Assembly: GCF_018688335.1 (NCBI RefSeq)
Contig: NZ_CP061316.1
Span: forward strand, 1,364,001-1,428,000
Reading direction: 5' to 3'
DNA: 64,000 nucleotides
Origin: Polynucleobacter sp. AP-Jannik-300A-C4
Lineage (GTDB): Bacteria; Pseudomonadota; Gammaproteobacteria; Burkholderiales; Burkholderiaceae
In this document: piece after piece, positions 1 to 7,948 of the stretch
Layout of the letters: each line of letters begins with the position of its first letter
How positions within the stretch are numbered: the first letter of the stretch is position 1
Notes under the pieces: generated by a model
What the model was told of the DNA's origin: nothing
The model's database searches: none
Seen by the model: only the letters and a program-made list of their open reading frames with translations
Made by a program: the position numbers and the translations under genes

Positions 1-77
1 ACGACCAGAGCGATGTAAAACTTGAGAAGCTGTACTGGCGTCAATGCACAATTGCGCCGCATTTTCCAAGTTTTCAT
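1..77 (-). CDS. DUF2244 family membrane protein, N-terminal fragment
   Basis: Only the first 25 codons are visible; the rest lies beyond the window edge. The peptide starts MKTWKMRRNCALTPVQLLKF and runs into a hydrophobic stretch. The RRNCALTP-type motif before a first membrane segment is typical of DUF2244 proteins, which in Burkholderiales I recall near cytochrome c oxidase genes. The ATG lies 18 bases after the stop of the small gene upstream on the same strand, so the two are probably co-transcribed. The family call rests on this short motif and is moderately sure. No function is known from the sequence. Confidence 0.6.
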   Translation of the reverse strand, partial: MKTWKMRRNCALTPVQLLKFYIALV

Positions 78-95
78 ACTGATATAGGGTGTGGT

Positions 96-248
96 TTAGC
101 TGTTGGCTGCTTTAACTTTTTTAGCTTTCTCAAGCTGGTCAGCACTGCGCTGCTGAAAATCAACCATCGTGTGATAACCCATTTGATAGCAAGGACAATG
201 TTTACCAAGAATCCATCGCGCAAGCTTAACCCGTAATTTTTGCATCAT
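96..248 (-). CDS. Small basic protein of 50 aa, function unknown
   Basis: A 50-codon frame from ATG at 248 to TAA at 96. A good Shine-Dalgarno (AGAGGAG) sits about 7 bases upstream, and a second ATG follows directly as codon 2. The product is basic (KLRVKLARWILGKHCPCYQ) with a CPC motif at residues 18-20 and a charged, Lys/Ala-rich C-terminus. It directly precedes the DUF2244 gene and probably shares its transcript. I do not recognise a family. The ribosome binding site and the tight spacing are the main support for it being a real gene. Confidence 0.55.
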   Translation of the reverse strand: MMQKLRVKLARWILGKHCPCYQMGYHTMVDFQQRSADQLEKAKKVKAANS

Positions 249-296
249 GTTGATTCTCCTCTGAATTACGACAATTTAGCTGAAATCCGGAATTAC

Positions 297-329
297 TGCT
301 GAGAGTGACGCCTTTTTAAGCACTCAGCA
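297..329. repeat. Inverted repeat in divergent intergenic region
   Basis: TGCTGAGAGTG (297-307) and CACTCAGCA (321-329) form a 10-pair arm with one bulged base around a 13-base loop. It sits between the divergent small gene at 96-248 and the gene starting at 360. It could be an operator or a 5'-UTR hairpin. No U-tract follows, so it is not an obvious terminator. Confidence 0.4.
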
Positions 330-359
330 AACTTATTTGAAATCCTTTAAATTCAAAGC

Positions 360-1007
360 ATGAATAAGTCTTCACCAAATGCTTTCTGGATTCCACTTTT
401 CCCGCTGGGAACTACCTTATTTCCAGGCGGTATTATTGCCCTCAAAATATTTGAGACGCGTTATTTAGACATGATGAAGCGTTGCCTGCGAGAAGATGCT
501 TCTTTCGGCGTCGTCAGCATTCTTGATAGCAACCCCAGTGAAGCGGATGCTAATGCAGGAGCCCACTTTTCAAACGTTGGCACCTTAGCGAAATTAGAAG
601 AATTTGACGCAGTGCAGCCTGCCCTCTACATGACTAAGTCCTATGGGACGCAACGCTTTAAGTTAATCTCCGTAAAACAAGAGGCTGATGGCTTATGGAT
701 GGGTGAAGTTGAGCTCATAGACCCAGATCCTGAAATGCCCCTGCCTAAAGAGCATGAAAAGGTAGCTGCACTACTTCAAGAAATTATTTCTGTCATCAGA
801 AGTGAAGATCTGCTGGGAGATGATGCATTCAAAATGCCAGCAAACTTAGATGATTGTGGATGGGTTGCCAATCGATTGGCTGAACTCTTGCCGCTCCCTC
901 CAGCACAGAAGAACCATTTACTTGCTCAAAGTAACCCTAGAATCCGACTGGACTTAATCTCCGAAATTATTGAGGATGATGGCTTACGTAATATCGTGAT
1001 TCATTAA
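360..1007 (+). CDS. LON peptidase substrate-binding domain protein
   Basis: A stand-alone 215-residue protein with the LON substrate-binding (N-terminal) domain. It opens with the typical FPLGTTLFPGGIIALKIFE motif (residues 15-33) and the following RYLDMM helix. There is no AAA+ or protease domain, so it is not a Lon protease. Family members are thought to bind unfolded polypeptides, but the role of the single-domain version is not settled. It leads a run of closely spaced genes to 2598, with 4 bases separating it from the next frame. The start ATG at 360 follows an A/T-rich region without a strong Shine-Dalgarno. Confidence 0.85.
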   Translation: MNKSSPNAFWIPLFPLGTTLFPGGIIALKIFETRYLDMMKRCLREDASFGVVSILDSNPSEADANAGAHFSNVGTLAKLEEFDAVQPALYMTKSYGTQRFKLISVKQEADGLWMGEVELIDPDPEMPLPKEHEKVAALLQEIISVIRSEDLLGDDAFKMPANLDDCGWVANRLAELLPLPPAQKNHLLAQSNPRIRLDLISEIIEDDGLRNIVIH

Positions 1008-1011
1008 CGAT

Positions 1012-1881
1012 ATGATTGATGAGCTCATCCGTCGCTCAATTCGAGAAATGGTCGGCGGTGGCGGTCCCCCCGTTGCATTTTTAGAGCCGCCTGGCGATAG
1101 GGGTCTATTCGGTCCTGAATCAATAGCCTGGAAAGTCCACGCCGATTTTATTTCGATGATGATTGGTGGTATCAGCTCCCTGGTGCTTCAAGCCCTTCAC
1201 CCCAAGGCACTTGCTGGAGTATGGGACCACTCTAGCTTCAGGGAAGATCTCAAAGGAAGATTAGGAAGAACGGCATTCTTCATTGCCGCAACCACCTATG
1301 GCTCTCAAGAAATGGCTGCTAATGCTATTAGTCGGGTTAATCAAATTCACCAGAAAGTCACTGGTTTTGATGAATTTAACGAACCTTATAGAGCCAATGA
1401 CCCCAATTTGCTTGCATGGGTACACCTAACAGAAACTCGTAGCTTTATGCGTTCCTATGAGTCATACCGAAGCGAAGTTCTTCGAAGTCAACAGAAAGAT
1501 CAGTATTTCGCAGAAATGAAAATACTCGGCGAAAAATTAGGTGCCACTCATTTACCTGATACCTACCTAGCTACAGAGCAAGCCATTAAACAGTACATTC
1601 CCCAGCTTCACTATGGGGATAGAGCTAAGACCATCATCGCACTACTAGATCATTTCCCAAGCAATCTCAGTTCTAAGCCTTTTGTCAAAATGATTAGTCG
1701 CGCAGGCTTTCTGAATCTACCTGATTGGGTTTACCCCATCATTGGTCGCCCTATTCCTAGGCGAATTGAACGACTGGCAATGAGTTCGGCTATTCGGCTG
1801 ATGGCAATTCCAGTCAGAGAGGCGCTGAAAGATGGCGTAGCTGCTCATTCCCTTCGCAGAGTCTACGGATCACCTAAATGA
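1012..1881 (+). CDS. Oxygenase MpaB-like family protein (DUF2236)
   Basis: The 289-residue product matches the DUF2236/MpaB family. It has the N-terminal FGPESIAWKVHAD segment, SLVLQALHPKALAGVWDHS (about residues 56-74) and the QIHQKVTG motif (residues 111-118). Conserved histidines H43, H63, H73, H113 and H138 could bind haem, as proposed for the fungal oxidase MpaB. The substrate of bacterial members is unknown, so only a family-level name is supported. It starts 4 bases after the upstream stop and is followed 10 bases later by a DUF4149 gene, indicating one transcript. Confidence 0.8.
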   Translation: MIDELIRRSIREMVGGGGPPVAFLEPPGDRGLFGPESIAWKVHADFISMMIGGISSLVLQALHPKALAGVWDHSSFREDLKGRLGRTAFFIAATTYGSQEMAANAISRVNQIHQKVTGFDEFNEPYRANDPNLLAWVHLTETRSFMRSYESYRSEVLRSQQKDQYFAEMKILGEKLGATHLPDTYLATEQAIKQYIPQLHYGDRAKTIIALLDHFPSNLSSKPFVKMISRAGFLNLPDWVYPIIGRPIPRRIERLAMSSAIRLMAIPVREALKDGVAAHSLRRVYGSPK

Positions 1882-1891
1882 AAAGGCAAGC

Positions 1892-2266
1892 ATGATCACA
1901 AATTATCTTATTTCTGGCATGGTAGGAATCATGCTGTTTTTTACTGTTGTAGTCGCACCTACTGTATTTAAGGTACTCCCTGTGGAGTGGTCTAGTAAAT
2001 ATATCAGGAACTTCTTCCCAAAATACTATGCCAGCTTAGGGCTCGTCACTTTGGTATGTATATTCACTGAACCGGATTTTACTAACAGACCTTACCTAAT
2101 AGCATGTGCCGCGTTATTTGCTTTCACTCTATTTTTTCTAACAGGAAAAATCAATACTGCAAAAGATGAAGGCAAAAATAAGCAATTCCATCTTTTGCAC
2201 GGACTAAGCGTTGCTATCAATCTCACGCAGCTGTGTATTTTTATCTTTCTACTAGCGAAAACATAA
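1892..2266 (+). CDS. DUF4149 domain membrane protein
   Basis: A 124-residue integral membrane protein with four likely membrane segments (about residues 5-27, 48-65, 70-85 and 105-122). The first contains the MLFFTVVVAPTVFKVLP segment typical of DUF4149 proteins, and the second follows FFPKYYA. The function of this family is unknown. The stop codon overlaps the ATG of the next gene (TAATG), so the pair is translationally coupled. Confidence 0.8.
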   Translation: MITNYLISGMVGIMLFFTVVVAPTVFKVLPVEWSSKYIRNFFPKYYASLGLVTLVCIFTEPDFTNRPYLIACAALFAFTLFFLTGKINTAKDEGKNKQFHLLHGLSVAINLTQLCIFIFLLAKT

Positions 2267-2598
2267 TGAAACTAATGAAAACACTCATTCTTATCAGCCT
2301 ATTTGCAGGGATTACCGCAAGTGTCCATGCTCAAGAGTCAAATGCAGAGAAGTTTGCCAAGAGCTACAAAGAGTCGTGTGCAAAACAGCAAGCTCAAGTA
2401 CATGCAAAGTTGAAAGATATTTCAGCAGATTCATTTAGCGAGTACTGCGATTGCACTACGCGCCGAGTCATTACCAATCTCAGTTCAGATCAAATAAAAG
2501 AGCTGAATCAAAGTGGGGGTCGCCCCAGTTGGTTAAGATCAGCAGAACAATCAGCTAGTAAAGCCTGTATCAAAGAGGGTCCTGCGATTCGGACTTAG
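2266..2598 (+). CDS. Small secreted protein of unknown function
   Basis: 110 residues from the ATG at 2266 that overlaps the DUF4149 stop. A longer frame from 2233 exists, but the overlap start places a clean signal peptide (MKLMKTLILISLFAGITASV, cleavage near VHA-QE) at the N-terminus. The mature part is polar with four cysteines (KESCAKQ, EYCDC, SKACIKE), so disulfides in the periplasm are plausible. I do not recognise the family. Its 3' end overlaps the end of the convergent cysteine-rich gene by 29 bases. Confidence 0.65.
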   Translation: MKLMKTLILISLFAGITASVHAQESNAEKFAKSYKESCAKQQAQVHAKLKDISADSFSEYCDCTTRRVITNLSSDQIKELNQSGGRPSWLRSAEQSASKACIKEGPAIRT

Positions 2599-2767
2599 TT
2601 TTACTCAGACTCAGGTCTGGATCGCTGCTTTGGGTTTTGGCGGAGATGAGGGGTGGCGCGCTCATTTTCTCGCCATCCCAAACTTGACCACACCAACACT
2701 CACCAGCTTCATTAATGATGCAAACCCCTGAACCACAGCAACGTTTATCTGGCGCTTTCACAATCAA
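2570..2767 (-). CDS. Cysteine-rich small protein, function unknown
   Basis: A 65-residue protein whose first half is packed with cysteines: KRCCGSGVCIINEAGECWCG (residues 8-27), then QVWDGEKM. The six cysteines in paired spacing suggest a metal or Fe-S site, or disulfides. There is no signal peptide. The tail (residues 40-65) is polar and low complexity. It lies convergent to the gene at 2266-2598 with a 29-base overlap and divergent from the AlkB-like gene. No family name is claimed. Confidence 0.55.
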   Translation of the reverse strand: MIVKAPDKRCCGSGVCIINEAGECWCGQVWDGEKMSAPPLISAKTQSSDPDLSLSKTKSESQDPL

Positions 2768-2853
2768 CCCCTTAGTTCTAATCCATTCATAATGAAGTCT
2801 ATTCTAGAGTTTTTATTCAAATCGCGTACACAGAACATCTAGATTTACTGAGC

Positions 2854-3477
2854 ATGCAAAACGTTTTATTCGACCGTCTTAATTCGTCTGATCCAATCTG
2901 CCTTTTGGAGAAGAATGGGCGAGCTGAATATTTCCATCATTTTTATGCTTCGGATGAATCCGATCATCTTTATACAAACTTGCTAAGCTCAGTTTCCTGG
3001 TCAGCAGATGAGATCAAGATGTTTGGAAAACTAATCACAACCACGCGAAAAGTGGCTTGGGTGGGCGATCCCGATTGCCGGTATACCTATTCAGGTATGC
3101 AGAAGGAACCACAGGTCTGGACAAAGGAATTGCTTCACATGAAGCATCAACTTGAACGCACGACCGGCCATACCTACAATTCTTGCTTACTCAATCTGTA
3201 TCACAATGGTGATGAAGGGATGGGTTGGCATAGTGACGACGAGAAAGAGTTAGATGCTACAAGCCCTATTGCTTCAATTAGCTTGGGTGCACGGCGTAAA
3301 TTTGCATTCCGCCACAAGCTAGATAAAAAAACGGTATCGGTATTTCTTGAGCATGGCAGTCTGCTCATCATGCATCCACCTATTCAAGAGTATTGGCAAC
3401 ACAGTCTTCTCAAGACAAAGACTGTTACTAGCCCAAGAATCAATCTCACCTTTCGAAAAATAATTACAAGATTATGA
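2854..3477 (+). CDS. AlkB-like 2-oxoglutarate/Fe(II) dioxygenase
   Basis: 207 residues with the AlkB-type 2OG-Fe(II) oxygenase fold. The iron ligands are visible as H126-x-D128 in MGWHSDDE and H183 in WQHSLL. The 2-oxoglutarate arginine R195 and the second signature arginine R201 lie in SPRINLTFR. The NLYHNG segment (residues 114-119) is the usual strand before the HxD motif. These enzymes oxidatively remove alkyl groups from DNA or RNA bases. The class resembles ABH2/3-like bacterial proteins rather than E. coli AlkB; the substrate cannot be read from sequence. The stop overlaps the next start (ATGA), so it is coupled to the oxidoreductase downstream. Confidence 0.85.
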   Translation: MQNVLFDRLNSSDPICLLEKNGRAEYFHHFYASDESDHLYTNLLSSVSWSADEIKMFGKLITTTRKVAWVGDPDCRYTYSGMQKEPQVWTKELLHMKHQLERTTGHTYNSCLLNLYHNGDEGMGWHSDDEKELDATSPIASISLGARRKFAFRHKLDKKTVSVFLEHGSLLIMHPPIQEYWQHSLLKTKTVTSPRINLTFRKIITRL

Positions 3478-4469
3478 ATGGCAGTCAAGCAATCAAAAGG
3501 GTAGCAATTATTGGTGCAGGTATCGCGGGTCTCTCCTGTGCGCGTGAGCTTCAATCTCATGGATTACCTGCAGACATATATGAAAAGAGTCGCGGACCCA
3601 GTGGGCGAATGAGTACCCGCCGTACGCCAGATTGGTCAGCAGACCATGGTGCCCAGTACTTCACAGCCAGAGATCCCCGTTTTATTCAGGAAGTCCAAAA
3701 TTGGATCAAGACTGGCAGTGCTGCGATCTGGAAACCCAAACTCAAGGTCTACGAGGCTGGGGTATGGCGGGACAGTAACTCTGAAGAAATTCGCTATGTT
3801 GGCACCCCGAATATGAACTCACCAGGAAAGCATCTTGCCGAAGAGTTATCAATTCAATATGAAGCAACAATCTCTCAGATGCAGCGCAAATCTGGCAAGT
3901 GGCATCTTCAGTGCAATGAGATTGGCGATATCCCAACTCTGTATGAGTTTCTCGTTTTAGCGATACCCGCCCCTCAGGCGAGCATCTTAATTAAAGATCT
4001 TGATGACAAGGCCTCTAGGATCACTACTACCGCCGAAATGAAGGCATGCTGGACCATGATGGCGCATCTCCCCCATCAACTTACAAGAGACTTTGATGCT
4101 GCCTTTATCAACCAAGAAATCATAAGCTGGATTTGTCAGAATAGATCAAAGCCTATGCGTCAAAGTAATCTTTGGACCATTCATGGCAACCCTAACTGGA
4201 GTCAAGAGAATGTTGAAATCAGCAAAGAGGATGCCCAAGACCAGATGCTTAAGTGCTTAACAAGTCTTGGGTTTAACTGTAAAGATGCAGAAATCAGCAT
4301 GCACCGCTGGCGCTATGCAAGCGGTAGCCTACAAAATCCAATGAACTTCCTATTGCAACCCGATATTGGCTTAGGACTTTGTGGGGATTGGCTCAATGGC
4401 GGCAGAGTGGAAGGCGCTTGGTTAAGCGGACTCGAACTGGCTGTGGCGCTAAAACGGGTAGCGGACTAA
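3474..4469 (+). CDS. Renalase-like FAD/NAD(P)-dependent oxidoreductase
   Basis: 331 residues with an N-terminal Rossmann FAD-binding motif (VAIIGAGIAGLSCARELQ, about residues 11-28), a YEKSRGPSGRMSTRR segment and a DHGAQYFTARDPRF motif. These are characteristic of the renalase-like amine-oxidase group. A C-terminal flavin motif (GLCGDWLNGGRVEGAW) closes the fold. Bacterial renalases oxidise isomeric dihydronicotinamides, but the substrate here is not proven. The ATG overlaps the AlkB stop by 4 bases. It is convergent with moaE, with a single base between the stops. Confidence 0.8.
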   Translation: MNGSQAIKRVAIIGAGIAGLSCARELQSHGLPADIYEKSRGPSGRMSTRRTPDWSADHGAQYFTARDPRFIQEVQNWIKTGSAAIWKPKLKVYEAGVWRDSNSEEIRYVGTPNMNSPGKHLAEELSIQYEATISQMQRKSGKWHLQCNEIGDIPTLYEFLVLAIPAPQASILIKDLDDKASRITTTAEMKACWTMMAHLPHQLTRDFDAAFINQEIISWICQNRSKPMRQSNLWTIHGNPNWSQENVEISKEDAQDQMLKCLTSLGFNCKDAEISMHRWRYASGSLQNPMNFLLQPDIGLGLCGDWLNGGRVEGAWLSGLELAVALKRVAD

Positions 4470-4470
4470 A

Positions 4471-4929
4471 TTAATTCCAGCGTGCCATTGCAGCATCGTC
4501 TGTGACGCGGGCATCAACCCATTTACCACCTTCAGGAGTCTCTTCTTTTTTCCAAAATGGGGCTGCTGTTTTGAGGTAGTCCATGATGAACTCACAGGCA
4601 GCAAATGCCTCACCTCGGTGAGCGCTAGTGACGGCTACTAAAACAATCTGGTCTTCAGGAAACAATGGTCCTACTCGATGGATGACTAAGCTCTTATACA
4701 GATCCCAGCGACCTCTAGCTTGCCGAATGATTTCCTCTAGGGATTTTTCTGTCATACCAGGATAGTGCTCGAGCGTCATGCCTTTAACTTGACTGCCATC
4801 ATTCATATCTCGGACGGTGCCAACAAAAGTGACTACCGCACCTACGCGAGGATCATTCTTGCGCAGCGCTTGAACTTCAGTACCGAGGTCAAAGTCTTGC
4901 TCTTGAATGCGGATGAAATCGTTCTGCAT
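4471..4929 (-). CDS. moaE: Molybdopterin synthase catalytic subunit MoaE
   Basis: About 152 residues of the large subunit of molybdopterin synthase, which inserts two sulfurs into precursor Z (cPMP) to make molybdopterin. Family motifs visible are VVTFVGTVRD, HRVGPL, VTSAHRGEAFAAC and the active-site lysine region FWKKEETPEGGKWV. The ATG at 4929 (one base after the moaD stop) is preferred; a GTG at 4938 would overlap moaD. It is last in the moeA-moaD-moaE group. Confidence 0.93.
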   Translation of the reverse strand: MQNDFIRIQEQDFDLGTEVQALRKNDPRVGAVVTFVGTVRDMNDGSQVKGMTLEHYPGMTEKSLEEIIRQARGRWDLYKSLVIHRVGPLFPEDQIVLVAVTSAHRGEAFAACEFIMDYLKTAAPFWKKEETPEGGKWVDARVTDDAAMARWN

Positions 4930-4930
4930 C

Positions 4931-5188
4931 TTAGCCACCAGTAACCGGAGGGAAGAAAGCTACTTCAGCACCCTCCACAAGCATAGTGGAATCACTCACC
5001 ATCTCTTGATTTAAGGCGCAACGAATTATCCTGCTGCTTGCCAGCACCTCAGCCCAAGGGTTTCCTCGTTGAGCAAGATAAGCTCTTAAGTCTGCAATAG
5101 TTTTGACATCTACTGGAGCAGTAATACTCTCGCTAGAAAGTCCAAGGCCTTCTCGCAGAGAGGCAAAGAATCGTAATTCGAGTTTCAT
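4931..5188 (-). CDS. moaD: Molybdopterin synthase sulfur carrier MoaD
   Basis: An 85-residue ubiquitin-like protein ending in the diagnostic FFPPVTGG. The C-terminal Gly-Gly is adenylated and converted to a thiocarboxylate that donates sulfur to MoaE. The length and the N-terminal LRFFASLREGLGL are typical. It lies directly in front of moaE with the genes abutting, as expected for two subunits of one complex. Confidence 0.93.
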   Translation of the reverse strand: MKLELRFFASLREGLGLSSESITAPVDVKTIADLRAYLAQRGNPWAEVLASSRIIRCALNQEMVSDSTMLVEGAEVAFFPPVTGG

Positions 5189-5237
5189 ATAGAGATCGTA
5201 ATCTGATTTCTTCGGGCTTGCTGTGTATTAGATTAAC

Positions 5238-6479
5238 TTAGCTAAGCAGAGCGCTAAAGGGGATGTACTTCACCATATCGCCAGCATTAAATGTTGCCCC
5301 TGGCGGGCAATCCACTAAACCATCACCCCATGATGCGCTAGTGAGCACACCAGAGCTTTGGTTAGGAAATAGATCTAAACCACCCTGCGCATTGATTTTT
5401 ACGCGCAGGAACTCATTGCGACGATCTCCTTTAAGCCAATCAAAGTCAGCTCGCATTGGGTAAGACTGTGGCATACCCGCATCTCGTCCTTGTAGCTTCA
5501 GAATAAACGGGCGTACAAATAGGAGGAATGTCACAAAACTAGATACTGGGTTACCTGGCAGTCCAATAAACCAGGTTTCACCATCTTTGTTCTTGGTTGA
5601 CTTGCACACAGCACCAAAAGCCAAAGGCTTACCTGGCTTAATGCCAATCTGCCAAAGATCCAATCTACCTTCAGCAGTCACTGCCGGTTTGATGTGATCT
5701 TCTTCACCAACGGATACGCCACCAGAAGTAATTATCAGATCATGATCTTTGCTAGCCTTGCGCAGCGTTTCTTTCGTAGCCTCAAGACTGTCGGGAACGA
5801 TTCCAAAGTCTGTGGCATCGCAGCCCAAGGATTTAATGCATGCTAACAAAGTATCGCGATTGGAGTTGTAGATACCACCCGGTTTGAGCGGTTCACCTGG
5901 AAGAGAAAGCTCATCACCGGTAAAGAATGCAGCCACCCTGACCTTACGCTTCACATTTAAATGGGTTAGGCCAGCAGACGCTGCAACACCCAATTCTTGT
6001 GGACGCAGAAAAGTGCCTGCGCTGAGAGCCGTTTTGCCTGCAGTGAGGTCCTCACCTCTTCGGCGGATCCATTGACCTGATGTTGGTGCAATATTGACCT
6101 GCACTTGATCAGTTGAACCCTCTGGAATAGCGCAATCTTCTTGCATGACAACCGCGTCAGCACTTGGAGGAACTGGGGCACCAGTAAAGATTCTGGCAGC
6201 AGTGCCTGGCTCTAGCTGCGTACCCATAGATCCCGCCGGAATACGTTGCGCAATCTTGAGGGTGCTTCCAGGAGTTTGGGTATCTGCAGTACGCACCGCA
6301 TAACCATCCATGGAGGTGTTATCGAGTGGGGGCACATCTACCAAGCTGTTAACACTTTCAGCAAGTACGCGGCCGAGCGCAGCCTGCATAGCAACTGTCT
6401 CACTCTCACCTACAGCTTTTGCATTTGACAGCAAGTGATCTAAAGCCTGCTGAGCAGTCAACATCGGAGGCTTAGTCAT
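5238..6479 (-). CDS. moeA: Molybdopterin molybdotransferase MoeA (copy 1)
   Basis: 413 residues with MoeA hallmarks: PPLDNTSMDGYAVR (about residues 49-62), the GAPVPPSADAVVMQED loop, TSGGVSVGEEDH and GLPGNPVSSFVTF. It inserts molybdate into adenylated molybdopterin. It is 49 bases upstream of moaD and follows thrC closely. A second, divergent MoeA is encoded at 57408-58739 next to moaA and mobA, so cofactor genes are split over two clusters. Confidence 0.92.
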   Translation of the reverse strand: MTKPPMLTAQQALDHLLSNAKAVGESETVAMQAALGRVLAESVNSLVDVPPLDNTSMDGYAVRTADTQTPGSTLKIAQRIPAGSMGTQLEPGTAARIFTGAPVPPSADAVVMQEDCAIPEGSTDQVQVNIAPTSGQWIRRRGEDLTAGKTALSAGTFLRPQELGVAASAGLTHLNVKRKVRVAAFFTGDELSLPGEPLKPGGIYNSNRDTLLACIKSLGCDATDFGIVPDSLEATKETLRKASKDHDLIITSGGVSVGEEDHIKPAVTAEGRLDLWQIGIKPGKPLAFGAVCKSTKNKDGETWFIGLPGNPVSSFVTFLLFVRPFILKLQGRDAGMPQSYPMRADFDWLKGDRRNEFLRVKINAQGGLDLFPNQSSGVLTSASWGDGLVDCPPGATFNAGDMVKYIPFSALLS

Positions 6480-6496
6480 AGCGCTTGATTTCTGAG

Positions 6497-7939
6497 TTAA
6501 TTAAGGTGAGCAGTAATGAAGTTTTTCACTTGATTGACATCAGCATCGATATTTTCAACGCGCTGCGGCTTTGACTTGATATCTTTAAATGCCGGGGGGC
6601 ATTCTGCAGGACGCCCCAATGCCACTTCAATTGTTTCTTCAAATTTAATAGGTAAAGCAGTCTCGAGAACAATCATCGGAATGCCTGCTTGTAAGTGCTC
6701 ACGCGCAACCTTCACGCCATCAGCTGTATGTGTATCAATCATGACGCCATACTGTGAGTCAATATTACGAATTGTCTCAAGGCGGTTTTCATGAGTACTG
6801 CGGCCGGATTGGAAGCCGTACTTAGCAATATCTTTAAAGACGGTATCTTTAGAAATATCAAAGCCACCAGCTTCGTCCACTTGCTTAAACATGCCAGCGG
6901 TTGCCTGGCCATCTTTGCCCATCAGATCAAATACAAAGCGCTCAAAGTTACTCGCTTTAGAAATATCCATAGATGGGCTTGAGGTATGCAAAGTCTCAGC
7001 AGACTTACGCGCACGATACACGCCAGTGCGGAAGAACTCATCGAGAACATCATTCTCATTCGTAGCAGCGATCAAATGGGCGATTGGCAAGCCCATCATG
7101 CGGGCAATGTGGCCAGCGCAGATATTGCCAAAGTTACCAGACGGCACAGTGAAAGAGACTTTTTCGGAGCTTGATTTTGTAGCAAGTAAATAACCTTGAA
7201 AATAGTAAACAACCTGAGCAACTACTCGGCCCCAGTTAATGGAGTTCACAGTACCAATTTGGCGGCTTGCCTTATAGCTGTGATCATTACTCACTGCCTT
7301 CACAATATCTTGGCAATCATCGAAAACACCGGCAACCGCCAAGTTAAAAATATTTGGATCTTGCAAGGAATACATTTGTGCGGATTGGAAAGCACTCATC
7401 TTTCCGCGTGGTGAAAGCATAAAAACCTTCACACCTTCTTTACCACGCATAGCGTATTCAGCCGCACTGCCGGTATCACCAGAGGTCGCGCCCAGAATAT
7501 TGAGCTTCTGACCTTTTTTCTTTAGCGCGTATTCAAAGAGATTGCCGAGCAACTGCATCGCCATATCTTTAAATGCCAATGTTGGTCCGTTAGACAGACT
7601 CAGCAAGCCAATGCGTGTGCCCTGCTCTTCACCCAGCCAATGTAATGGCGTGATGTCTTTAGCATTATCTTCAGTCCGTCCATTGCAATAGACCTGCTCT
7701 GTATAGGTCTTACGTAATAAAGCGCGTAAATCCGCCTCAGGAATGTCATCACAATACAAACTCAAGACTTCATAAGCGAGATCGGCATAAGACAATCCAC
7801 GCCAAGAATCGAGCTGCTCTTTAGTGACTTGCGGATACTCAGTCGGCAGATACAAACCACCATCTGGCGCCAATCCACCAAGGAGGATTTCTAGAAAAGA
7901 TTGTTGCGGGCTATTGCCACGAGTAGATTGGTAACGCAT
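6497..7939 (-). CDS. thrC: Threonine synthase
   Basis: 480 residues; converts O-phosphohomoserine to threonine with pyridoxal phosphate. The cofactor lysine is K124 in TLAFKDMAMQLL, and ATSGDTGSAAEYA is the phosphate-binding loop. The N-terminal MRYQSTRG and the length match the long proteobacterial/fungal-type enzyme. It follows hom by 9 bases, so the last steps of threonine synthesis are co-transcribed; homoserine kinase (thrB) is not in this window. Confidence 0.95.
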   Translation of the reverse strand: MRYQSTRGNSPQQSFLEILLGGLAPDGGLYLPTEYPQVTKEQLDSWRGLSYADLAYEVLSLYCDDIPEADLRALLRKTYTEQVYCNGRTEDNAKDITPLHWLGEEQGTRIGLLSLSNGPTLAFKDMAMQLLGNLFEYALKKKGQKLNILGATSGDTGSAAEYAMRGKEGVKVFMLSPRGKMSAFQSAQMYSLQDPNIFNLAVAGVFDDCQDIVKAVSNDHSYKASRQIGTVNSINWGRVVAQVVYYFQGYLLATKSSSEKVSFTVPSGNFGNICAGHIARMMGLPIAHLIAATNENDVLDEFFRTGVYRARKSAETLHTSSPSMDISKASNFERFVFDLMGKDGQATAGMFKQVDEAGGFDISKDTVFKDIAKYGFQSGRSTHENRLETIRNIDSQYGVMIDTHTADGVKVAREHLQAGIPMIVLETALPIKFEETIEVALGRPAECPPAFKDIKSKPQRVENIDADVNQVKNFITAHLN

Positions 7940-7948
7940 GTATTTATA

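Noticed and set aside
6534..7414. Several overlapping plus-strand frames opposite thrC
   Set aside because: All are antisense to threonine synthase and lack ribosome binding sites.
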